Assembly (NCBI GenBank): GCA_002428285.1
Contig: DIVO01000008.1
Coordinates: 1,338-13,654, forward strand
From: Patescibacteria group bacterium UBA6130
Lineage (GTDB): Bacteria; Patescibacteriota; Microgenomatia; UBA12405; UBA6130
Length of the DNA stretch: 12,317 bases
Reading direction: 5' to 3'
Shown here: in pieces, positions 1-6,021 of the stretch
Layout of the letters: each line of letters starts with the position of its first letter
Numbering within the stretch: position 1 is the first letter of the stretch
Program-made: the position numbers and the translations under genes
Notes under the pieces: generated by a model
Database searches by the model: none
What the model saw: only the letters and a program-made list of their open reading frames with translations
Told to the model about the DNA's origin: nothing

Positions 1-500
1 TGATTCCACAAGACTCGAGTAACAGATTTTCTTTCGGGTGTAACTGCATCAGCCTTGATTTCTTGGATTTTGTTGAATTCTATTGGGAGATGGGTGATAT
101 GCCTTTCTTGGTTTACTAGCTCACCATAAGAGGACAGAGCAAGCTCTAGGGTGAAATTGCTATGAGAAAGGATGGGTGCTGCTTCTAATAACGGAATAAA
201 CTTATCTTGCCTTTTTGCTTTATATCTTTGGGTTTGGAAATTCCACCCAACTAGTTCGTCTGGATAAAGGAGGTGGGCGAAGACCCTACTGGAAGGAAAA
301 TCTTCAGGATAAACGATAACTGCTCCGTCAAAATATGCAGGAGCGGCTAATATGACCTTGTGTAGAGGACTGAGATCCTTTCTATTTATCCAGTTACCAT
401 CTACTTCCCACCCTTGATCTTCAAAGTGATGATGTGCGGTTTCTGTAACAAGGCTTCCCCAAGCATTAGTAATATAAAGTGTTTTGTCTATCTCTTTCAT
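1..500 (-). CDS. Unrecognised protein, N-terminal 166 residues (runs off left edge)
   Basis: An open frame starts at the ATG at 498-500 on the minus strand and continues without a stop to the window edge, giving at least 166 residues. It begins MKEIDKTLYITNAWGSL and contains AAPAYFDGAVIVYPEDFPSS around residues 52-71. The composition is that of a soluble, mixed alpha/beta protein: there is no signal peptide, no membrane segment and no cysteine cluster. I do not recognise a family or a catalytic motif. No Shine-Dalgarno sequence precedes the ATG. The gene is divergent from the methyltransferase at 555, with 54 bases between the starts, so the two may share a control region. A real gene is supported by the long uninterrupted frame and its protein-like composition. 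The function is unknown, and the C-terminus lies outside the window. Confidence 0.7.
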   Translation of the reverse strand, partial: MKEIDKTLYITNAWGSLVTETAHHHFEDQGWEVDGNWINRKDLSPLHKVILAAPAYFDGAVIVYPEDFPSSRVFAHLLYPDELVGWNFQTQRYKAKRQDKFIPLLEAAPILSHSNFTLELALSSYGELVNQERHITHLPIEFNKIQEIKADAVTPERKSVTRVLWN

Positions 501-505
501 AATTG

Positions 506-533
506 TTGGTTAAATCCGAATTTGTGATATAAT
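506..533 (+). promoter_or_regulatory. Candidate promoter for the methyltransferase gene
   Basis: A perfect TATAAT lies at 528-533, preceded by TGa at 525-527 (an extended -10). A weak -35 match, TTGGTT, lies at 506-511 with a 16-base spacer. Transcription would start near 540, leaving a leader of about 15 bases before the ATG at 555. A second AT-rich -10-like block at 541-548 could instead give an essentially leaderless message. No Shine-Dalgarno sequence lies upstream of the ATG, which fits a very short leader. This is assigned by hexamer match only. Confidence 0.45.
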
Positions 534-543
534 TCGATACTAT

Positions 544-549
544 ATTATA
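544..549 (-). promoter_or_regulatory. Candidate -10 hexamer for the divergent unknown gene
   Basis: The minus strand reads TATAAT at 549-544, about 44 bases upstream of the ATG of the leftward gene. No convincing -35 is seen; the best candidate would fall inside the first codons of the methyltransferase gene. It overlaps the AT-rich block just before the plus-strand start, so the 54-base spacer may hold back-to-back promoters. Random occurrence in AT-rich DNA is a real alternative. Confidence 0.25.
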
Positions 550-554
550 CACTT

Positions 555-1562
555 ATGAGACACGAACAAGAAATACTGGGTAGTTTAGAATCTTACTCCA
601 TAGAGCCAGCTGAAAGACTGGGTCAACATTTTTTGATTGATGAAAGAGTAATAGAGGGACTTTCTGTTTCAGTTATAGCTGGAACGAAGGTAATTGAAGT
701 TGGTTCAGGAATAGGACATGTTACAGAAGCACTGGCTCAGCGAGCAGGATCAGTTATCGGTATAGAGATTGATAAAAGATTTCAACCCATTTTAGAAAGT
801 ATTCAAGAAAGAGATCCAAAAATAAAATTTATATTTGGTGATGCATTGCGGGTTCAATTTGACTCTCTAATTGGAAGGGATGAGGAAGCTCAAGTCGTCG
901 CTAATCTGCCGTTCCATATTACTGAGCCATTTATGTATAGGTTAATTGATTTACCGATTGCGAATGCTGTTTTGATGCTTGGTAATAATGTTGCGAGAGA
1001 ATTTCAAGAATCAGAAACTAATATGGGTTTTGGGAAGCTCTCCTTATTGGGTCAGACATTTTTTGACTCTAGAGTTCTTGCTCATGTGCCAAGAGAAGCC
1101 TTTTATCCTCAGCCAAGAACGGATGCAGTTATTATGGAATTTGATCCAAAGGACAAAAGAGAAGTTCAGGCTAGTCCAGCTGATTATGTGTTTACTTATT
1201 TATTTCGAAAAGCTGGAAAATATGGTTTGGTTGTGAATGATATGAAGCAGGCACTGATTGAGGCTAGCCAAAGAGGGGGAAGTAGTGATTTGTCCAAACG
1301 AGAATCGCATAGGCGAGATAGATCAAATGCCAAAAGAGAGCTTAGACAACTGCTTGGTGAATATAACGGCTCGAGAGATATTTCTGTATTTAGTAACGGT
1401 AATAGGGGTAGAGGTGGAGCAATTGTGTCTCAATCTCAGGCACTTGATATTATTGGCAAGATGGGAATCCCAGAGAGCGTTTTAGGAAAACCATTTTTCA
1501 GGTTGGATAATCAGGATATTAGAAATCTAGCGGCAGCGGTTAGAGGTTATTACTCACGGTAA
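555..1562 (+). CDS. RsmA/KsgA-Erm family rRNA adenine N6-dimethyltransferase homologue
   Basis: This is a predicted SAM-dependent enzyme of the family that dimethylates adenines in rRNA (RsmA on 16S helix 45; Erm on 23S). Visible motifs are GQHFLID (residues 23-29, motif X), EVGSGIG (48-54, SAM loop), EID (71-73, ribose-binding acid), GDAL (95-98), the catalytic NLPF (117-120) where RsmA usually has NLPY, and FYPQPRTD (183-190). The usual QKE-type motif after motif IV is replaced (MLGNNVAREF). At 335 residues it is longer than typical RsmA (about 270). The extra length is a Ser/Arg/Gly-rich, probably disordered stretch near 238-290 inside the C-terminal region. The start is the first ATG, without a Shine-Dalgarno sequence. 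It stands alone beside a recombinase remnant. It could be the housekeeping RsmA or a divergent paralogue; I am sure of the family but not of the rRNA target, so I give no symbol. Confidence 0.82.
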   Translation: MRHEQEILGSLESYSIEPAERLGQHFLIDERVIEGLSVSVIAGTKVIEVGSGIGHVTEALAQRAGSVIGIEIDKRFQPILESIQERDPKIKFIFGDALRVQFDSLIGRDEEAQVVANLPFHITEPFMYRLIDLPIANAVLMLGNNVAREFQESETNMGFGKLSLLGQTFFDSRVLAHVPREAFYPQPRTDAVIMEFDPKDKREVQASPADYVFTYLFRKAGKYGLVVNDMKQALIEASQRGGSSDLSKRESHRRDRSNAKRELRQLLGEYNGSRDISVFSNGNRGRGGAIVSQSQALDIIGKMGIPESVLGKPFFRLDNQDIRNLAAAVRGYYSR

Positions 1563-1689
1563 ACCCCTCCATGTCGCCTTCTGTGCCACTTTCCAGCCTC
1601 GAGTGGAGAAGTTCTTGCCTTAATTTAGCTTCAGAAGCCTCGTTGGGCATTTGTCGCAGGGATTGAAGCCTTAATAACTACAGTCATTA
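1540..1689. other. GC-rich spacer between methyltransferase and recombinase remnant
   Basis: The stretch between the two plus-strand genes (1563-1689) has no clear gene. By hand count, 1561-1680 is about 48% GC, against about 25% in a methyltransferase line such as 781-840. Composition therefore jumps at the methyltransferase stop codon and matches the recombinase remnant downstream. All three forward frames have stops, and none reads like the missing recombinase segment. On the minus strand a 36-residue frame (1540-1650, beginning MPNEASEAKLRQELL) overlaps the end of the methyltransferase; its composition is protein-like but it is unrecognised. I see no terminator with a U-tract. The simplest reading is degraded element DNA. 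Confidence 0.4.
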
Positions 1690-1690
1690 A
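1671..1690. repeat. Imperfect inverted repeat at the edge of the recombinase remnant
   Basis: Two 8-base arms, TTAATAAC and GTCATTAA, flank a 4-base centre with one mismatch and end exactly where the residual recombinase frame opens. It could be an operator, part of a recombination site, or chance in AT-rich sequence. No U-tract follows, so it is not a terminator. Nothing else supports a function. Confidence 0.25.
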
Positions 1691-2682
1691 TGTTTGCCCA
1701 GCCAAAAAGAAGAAAAAGTGACTTCTGGACAAAAGGTCCGATAACCAGAATTCTTCGCTGCGATACTTATTGGGAAGGGATCGCTTACTACAACAAGCAT
1801 GAGGCGATCGTTTCCAAGACCAGGATCAAAAATGACAAATACCGCAAGGTAAAGAAAAACAGCCGTAAGTTAAGAGATAAGGAAGACTGGTATCCCTTCA
1901 AAGTGCCGATAATTATGGAAGATAGAGTTTTATATGATAAGGCACAAGTGATCATGGAATACAACAGAAGATACGCCAGGAAAAACAGGAAGTTTGACTA
2001 TCTTCTCTCGGAGGTCTTGTGGTGCGGATGTGGCAACCGCAGGGCTGGTGACGGCTGCAATAAGAACGGACATTACTACTATCGCTGTGAAGAAAGACTG
2101 CACCATTTTCCCAAAGAGCAGCGCCGTTGCCACATTGGAGGGGTAAATGCGAGAGTTTTGGATGCATTGGTTTGGAAAGAACTGACAAACCATTTAACCG
2201 ATCTAAAGTTATTAAAGAAACATGCCGAAGAATGGATTAGCGACCAGGCAAACCGCTCAGCTGATACCCAAGAGAGACTGAAAATTCAGGAGCAAATCGA
2301 CAGGCTAACAGAAGAAATCAATCGCTATGCCAAAGCCTACGGTTCGGGCGGGATGGAGTTTGACCAGTATATGGAGCTGGCAAGGACAGCCAAGCGGAAG
2401 AAAGAAGGTTATCAAAAGCAGTTAGGTGAGCTAAAAGCTAAAGTCTCGCCAGAAGTAGTAAACATCGAAGCTGACGAATTATGCAGAGAAGCTAAAAAAG
2501 TCATCAAAAGCCTGGAAATGTATGACAAAAAGAACTTCATTCGCGATATAATAGAGAAAGTCATTATAAAAGAAAGGAGAGAGGTAGAAGTATTATGTCA
2601 CATTCCACTACCACAACTAAGTTTAACTTCTGCCCACAAGTTGGGACATGAACCTATCAGTCGGAATTGTTGGCTTGCCTAA
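1678..2682 (+). pseudogene. Large serine recombinase, C-terminal remnant lacking the catalytic domain
   Basis: The frame is open from 1678, with stops at 1672-1677, and its first ATG is at 1690; numbering here is from that ATG. Residues 7-35 (KSDFWTKGPITRILRCDTYW and following) match the end of the 'Recombinase' domain of large serine integrases. Next comes a zinc ribbon (C112, C114, C133, C147) with YYYRC, then a long charged coiled coil at about 195-250. The N-terminal resolvase domain with the catalytic serine, and most of the recombinase domain, are absent, and other frames upstream do not supply them. The first cysteine pair is spaced C-x-C rather than the usual C-x2-C. The remnant is richer in GC (49% over 1981-2100, 58% over 2341-2400, by hand count) than its neighbours, suggesting transfer. 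Its 3' end overlaps the ychF start by 35 bases in another frame. It cannot be catalytic as it stands; a separate DNA-binding role is possible but unsupported. Confidence 0.85.
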
Positions 2683-3715
2683 CGTAGGAAAATCTACCCT
2701 TTTTAACGCTTTACAAAAAAAGCAGATGGCGGCTGTTGCCAATTTCCCTTTTTGCACCATTGAACCTAATACCGGTATTGTTCCAGTACCAGATAATAGA
2801 GTTGATGTTTTAACAGATATATCAAAGTCTGAAAAGAAAATGTATGCAACTATTGAATTTACCGATATTGCTGGCCTAGTTAAAGGCGCTCATGAAGGCA
2901 AGGGTTTAGGTAACCAATTTCTTTCCCATATTAGAGAGGTTGACTTAATAGTCGAAGTGGTTAGGGAGTTTACCCAGGGAGATGTTGTCCATGTTGAGGG
3001 AAGAATAAATCCGGAAGAAGATAAAAAAATAATTAATTTAGAACTAATAATGGCCGATTTGTCTACTGTCGAAAAAAGGCTTGAAACCTTTAAGAAAAAG
3101 GGTAGAACTGACACCAATAAACAACTGGTTAAGTCCATTGCTACCCTAGAGAAAGCATTTAACACCCTGGATAAAGAAAAGGGTTTAAGAGAAGTTTCAT
3201 GGGATTTAGAGGAAATAAAAGTATTGAAAGAAATAAACCCTCTCACCTTAAAACCATTGATTTATGTTGTTAATATCGATGAAAACGATATTGGAAAAAC
3301 TCAAGATTTAGACGATGTTTTGTATTTAAGCGCAAAAACAGAAGCGGAGATTGCCATCTTGCCGGAAAAAGAATCTCAAGAGTATCTAAAAGAATTCAAC
3401 CTCAGCAGAACTGGACTGGATAAGCTTATTATCAATGCTTACAGTAAACTAGGATTAATCACATTTCTAACTACCGGACCAGATGAGTCTAGGGCATGGA
3501 CTGTTAAACAAGGAACAAAGGCTCCTCAAGCCGCAGGGGTAATTCATACAGATTTCGAAAAAGCTTTTATTAGAGCTGAAGTTGTAGAATACGATAAACT
3601 TTTGCAAGCAGGGGGCTTTGAAAAATCTAAAGAAAAAGGCTTTATGCGCCTAGAAGGCAAAGAATACATTGTTAAAGATGGAGACGTTGTCTTTTTCAGA
3701 ATCCAAAAGGGATAA
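2648..3715 (+). CDS. ychF: YchF/Obg-family redox-regulated ATPase
   Basis: This is a universal P-loop protein of the OBG family (YchF/OLA1) that binds the ribosome and prefers ATP. It is an intact 355 residues, close to the family's 360-366. Visible motifs are G1 GLPNVGKS (9-16), the NFPFCTIEPN switch (32-41), G3 DIAG (73-76) in DIAGLVKGAHEG, an NxxE-type base-recognition motif NIDE (209-212) in place of the NKxD of true GTPases, and SAK (228-230). A coiled-coil insertion lies near 130-175. The C-terminal TGS domain follows (about 270-352), ending RLEGKEYIVKDGDVVFFRIQ. The start at 2648 gives the standard N-terminus MNLSVGIVGLPNVGKS. There is no good Shine-Dalgarno sequence. The first 35 bases are also read, in another frame, as the tail of the recombinase remnant. 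The stop codon is one base from the stop of convergent rpsI. Confidence 0.96.
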   Translation: MNLSVGIVGLPNVGKSTLFNALQKKQMAAVANFPFCTIEPNTGIVPVPDNRVDVLTDISKSEKKMYATIEFTDIAGLVKGAHEGKGLGNQFLSHIREVDLIVEVVREFTQGDVVHVEGRINPEEDKKIINLELIMADLSTVEKRLETFKKKGRTDTNKQLVKSIATLEKAFNTLDKEKGLREVSWDLEEIKVLKEINPLTLKPLIYVVNIDENDIGKTQDLDDVLYLSAKTEAEIAILPEKESQEYLKEFNLSRTGLDKLIINAYSKLGLITFLTTGPDESRAWTVKQGTKAPQAAGVIHTDFEKAFIRAEVVEYDKLLQAGGFEKSKEKGFMRLEGKEYIVKDGDVVFFRIQKG

Positions 3716-3716
3716 A

Positions 3717-4133
3717 TTATCTCTTTGGAGATTGCTTCTTGGCTCTTGCTCTTCCACCTAATCCGGCTTTTCTTCTTTCTCTTACTCTTGCATCAACACT
3801 CAAAAGTCCTTCTTTTTTTAAAGGAGTTCTGTAAACAGATGGATTATATTTACTTAAAGCTCTAGATAAAGCTAGGGTGATAGCATCAAGCTGTCCCCTC
3901 ATTCCACCCCCGGAAACATTAATCTTAGCCCAAAATCTATTCAAGCTATCTGTTATCTCAAAAGGTTTCTCATATCTTCGTTTAGAAAATACCCCAAAGA
4001 AATACTCTTCTATTGGTTTATTGTTAACAATGGTTTTGCCCTTACCCTCAAACAATTTAACAACTGCAGTTGATTGTTTTCTTCTGCCTTTTGCATATAC
4101 ATATTTATTTGATTTACTCTTTTTATCAGCCAT
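3717..4133 (-). CDS. rpsI: 30S ribosomal protein S9 (uS9)
   Basis: S9 sits in the 30S head, and its C-terminal tail reaches the P-site tRNA. The 138-residue product has the family core YAKGRRKQSTAVVKLFEGKG near the N-terminus, the GGGMRGQ loop, and the basic terminus KAGLGGRARAKKQSPKR ending in the invariant Lys-Arg. A short Lys-rich start (MADKKSKSNK) precedes the core. The gene is last in the minus-strand block. Its ATG shares one base with the rplM stop (TAATG), and an AGGAGA Shine-Dalgarno sequence lies at 4141-4146 with 7 bases of spacing, inside the end of rplM. The rplM-rpsI pair following rplQ is a common bacterial order. Its stop is separated by one base from that of ychF, leaving no room for a terminator. 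Confidence 0.97.
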   Translation of the reverse strand: MADKKSKSNKYVYAKGRRKQSTAVVKLFEGKGKTIVNNKPIEEYFFGVFSKRRYEKPFEITDSLNRFWAKINVSGGGMRGQLDAITLALSRALSKYNPSVYRTPLKKEGLLSVDARVRERRKAGLGGRARAKKQSPKR

Positions 4134-4567
4134 TATTTTTTCTCCTGAAATTTATCAGCATAGGGATGATTATCTCCTGCAAATATTTTTAAATTTTTTA
4201 ATCTGCTAGTTTTTAATTTATTTTTAGGAAGCATACCCGAAACAGCCATCCTGATAACTTTTGTTGGATTTTTTTCCATTACCTGCTCAAAAGAGGCCTC
4301 CTTCATATTGCCTATGTAGCCTGTAAATCGATAATATTTTTTTTGTTTAGGCTTTCTGCCGGTGACCAAAACTTCAGAAGCGTTAGTAACCACTACATAA
4401 TCTCCCATATCAACATGAGGAGAGTAGTTGGGTTTACCTTTGCCAATTAATAATTTAGCGATCTCTACCGCCATTCTCCCAAGCACTTGTCCTTTGGCAT
4501 CAAAAATATGCCACTGTCTTTCAACTTCACTTTGTTTTACTGATTTGGTTTTATTATTCATATTCAT
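4133..4567 (-). CDS. rplM: 50S ribosomal protein L13 (uL13)
   Basis: L13 is an early-assembly 50S protein that binds domain II of 23S rRNA. The 144-residue product shows the family features RQWHIFDAKGQVLGRMA, the VDMGDYVVVTNA strand, TGRKPKQKKYYRFTGYIG, and the conserved AVSGMLPKNKL with a terminal HPYADKF. A polar N-terminal extension of about 15 residues precedes the core. The first ATG (4565-4567) overlaps the rplQ stop as ATGA, which favours it, but a second in-frame ATG two codons later is equally possible. No strong Shine-Dalgarno sequence is visible, so translation is probably coupled to rplQ. It is followed directly by rpsI, with a one-base overlap. Confidence 0.97.
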   Translation of the reverse strand: MNMNNKTKSVKQSEVERQWHIFDAKGQVLGRMAVEIAKLLIGKGKPNYSPHVDMGDYVVVTNASEVLVTGRKPKQKKYYRFTGYIGNMKEASFEQVMEKNPTKVIRMAVSGMLPKNKLKTSRLKNLKIFAGDNHPYADKFQEKK

Positions 4568-5031
4568 TTCTTTTTTTTGTCTGAATTTTTGTTCTCTCCA
4601 GCTGTTTTTGTTTTTTTACTGACTTGTTTAGAACTCTTTTTAACATCCTTCTTCTCTTTTTTACCCTTTTCCATATTCACTTCTGAAGAATACATTAAAG
4701 CATAAATGACACTATTATCCCCTTTTCTAACCCTCATGCGGATAACTTTGGTAAAACCGCTATTCTTATCAATTTGAGAAAAGATATTGTTTACTAACTG
4801 ATTAACCCTTTGCTGATCTTGAAATAAAGCAAAAAGTGCTTTTTTTCCCATCAGCTCATTTTTTTTAGTCTTGGAAATTAATCTTTCTACCTTTTTTTGA
4901 GCAGATAATATCTTTGGTTTTGTTGATTCTATTTTGCCATGCAGAAAGAAAGACTTAGTCAAATTCTTAACTAAAGATCTGCTATGATCAAAATCCCTAC
5001 TTAATTTTATTTTTTTTACTCGATGACGCAT
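4564..5031 (-). CDS. rplQ: 50S ribosomal protein L17 (bL17) with lysine-rich tail
   Basis: L17 lies near the polypeptide exit tunnel of the 50S subunit. Residues 1-115 cover the family core: MRHRVKKIKLSRDFDHSRSL, a helical middle with KPKILSAQKKVERLISK, and a terminal VIRMRVRKGDNSVIYALM. Bacterial L17 is typically 115-130 residues; this one has 155. The surplus (about 119-155) is a Lys/Ser-rich, low-complexity tail ending DKKKK, probably disordered and rRNA-contacting. It follows rpoA, as in the alpha operon, after a 36-base AT-rich spacer without a Shine-Dalgarno sequence. Its TGA stop overlaps the rplM start (ATGA), which shows TGA is read as stop here. Confidence 0.96.
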   Translation of the reverse strand: MRHRVKKIKLSRDFDHSRSLVKNLTKSFFLHGKIESTKPKILSAQKKVERLISKTKKNELMGKKALFALFQDQQRVNQLVNNIFSQIDKNSGFTKVIRMRVRKGDNSVIYALMYSSEVNMEKGKKEKKDVKKSSKQVSKKTKTAGENKNSDKKKK

Positions 5032-5067
5032 GTTATTTTTTTAAGTGATAATAGAGATATTGTTTTA

Positions 5068-5991
5068 TTACTTTTTAATACTTATACCCCTGCTCTCAAG
5101 AACGTCAACCAATTCCTCAACTGATTTCTTGCCTACATTTTTAATGCTTAAAATCTTGTCCAACTCTACTCCCTCAAAGTCAGAAAGTTTTTTATAGTTG
5201 GCTTTTTTAAGAGCATTAATAAGTCTTAAAGGAAGGCTTAACTCATCTATCATAATCTCTTCGTTTTCATCCTTCTCAGGCTCTTCTTCTTTTCTTCCAG
5301 GCAAAGAAACAGCTTTAGGTGAAGCAACTTGATTGAACGCTTCACAAAGGATTTTTGAGGCTCTTTCCAAAGCATCACTTGGTTTAATGGTACTGTCTGT
5401 CTCTATTTCCAATCTCAGCTTATCAAAGTTAGTTTTTTTGCCTACTCTTGTTGGTTCAACAGAAAAAATAACTCTATTTACCGGATTGAAAATAGCATCA
5501 ATCGATATGACTCCCATTTTATCTTCTTTGTGTTCGTCTGCCAAAGAATAACCAACTCCATAATCTACTGTAAATTCGATATTTAAATTACTCTTTTTAT
5601 CTGATAAGTTTGCCAAAACCAAGTCTTTATTGATGATTTCAACTCCTGCTGGCAAATCAATATCGGAAGCCTTAATTTCCCCAGGTCCATTCTTATCTAG
5701 TTTCATGGTAAAAGACTCTTCTTTAACAGACTTGACTCTGATCTTTTTGATATTCAAAACTATCTCAATCAGATCCTCTTTTACACCTTTAATGCTTGCA
5801 AACAAGTGTCTGGCACCCTTAACCTTGATATTAGTCACGGCAAATCCAGGCAAAGCCGAAAGCAGTGTTCTTCTCAAACTATTGCCTAATGAATAACCTA
5901 AACCACCAAACAAAGGTTCAATAACAAAAATTCCTTTAGTATCACTTTCTTTTTCTTTGTTAACTAAAAATTGGCTAAATTTTTCTTCCAT
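5068..5991 (-). CDS. rpoA: DNA-directed RNA polymerase subunit alpha
   Basis: Alpha dimerises to nucleate RNA polymerase assembly, and its C-terminal domain contacts promoter UP elements and activators. The product is 307 residues, slightly under the usual 315-330. The N-terminal domain (about 1-225) carries the assembly signature GYSLGNSLRRTLLSALPGFAV near 32-52. An acidic linker (EEEPEKDENEE) follows, then a helix-hairpin-helix C-terminal domain (about 246-307). By alignment with the E. coli domain, R256, N259 and the GKKS at 287-290 sit at the UP-element-binding positions, so DNA contact is probably retained. A strong Shine-Dalgarno sequence (AAGGAG, 5998-6003, spacing 6) fixes the start. 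The gene lies 30 bases after rpsD and before rplQ, the classical alpha-operon place. Confidence 0.97.
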   Translation of the reverse strand: MEEKFSQFLVNKEKESDTKGIFVIEPLFGGLGYSLGNSLRRTLLSALPGFAVTNIKVKGARHLFASIKGVKEDLIEIVLNIKKIRVKSVKEESFTMKLDKNGPGEIKASDIDLPAGVEIINKDLVLANLSDKKSNLNIEFTVDYGVGYSLADEHKEDKMGVISIDAIFNPVNRVIFSVEPTRVGKKTNFDKLRLEIETDSTIKPSDALERASKILCEAFNQVASPKAVSLPGRKEEEPEKDENEEIMIDELSLPLRLINALKKANYKKLSDFEGVELDKILSIKNVGKKSVEELVDVLESRGISIKK

Positions 5992-5997
5992 TTTTTA

Positions 5998-6003
5998 CTC
6001 CTT
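5998..6003 (-). promoter_or_regulatory. Shine-Dalgarno site of rpoA
   Basis: The minus strand reads AAGGAG six bases before the rpoA ATG. It shows that this organism does use canonical Shine-Dalgarno initiation, alongside several genes here (rplQ, infA, rplO) with no visible site. Confidence 0.8.
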
Positions 6004-6021
6004 AAGAGATTGTATTAATTA

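Noticed and set aside
1563..1689. Missing N-terminal part of the recombinase hidden by a frameshift in the spacer.
   Set aside because: All three forward frames were read. None resembles the recombinase domain that precedes the KSDFWTKGPITRIL segment, and the spacer is far too short for a catalytic domain.
1640..1705. Degenerate tRNA-like sequence on the minus strand (a TTCAATC T-loop-like string, a CTGTAGT anticodon-like loop, TGGGCA/TGCCCA ends).
   Set aside because: The T stem and anticodon stem do not pair, there is no D arm, and the length between the ends is about 59 bases. No real or recent tRNA can be supported.
501..2675. Nine bases AATTGTTGG occur both at 501-509 and inside ychF (2666-2674), as if they were the two attachment-site halves of an element spanning the methyltransferase and recombinase.
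   Set aside because: The bases flanking the shared nine do not match: the left copy lacks anything like the first codons of ychF. A nine-base match is expected by chance at this scale.
5992..6021. Internal promoter before rpoA.
   Set aside because: The 30-base spacer is filled by the Shine-Dalgarno region and an AT-rich stretch; no paired -35/-10 was found.
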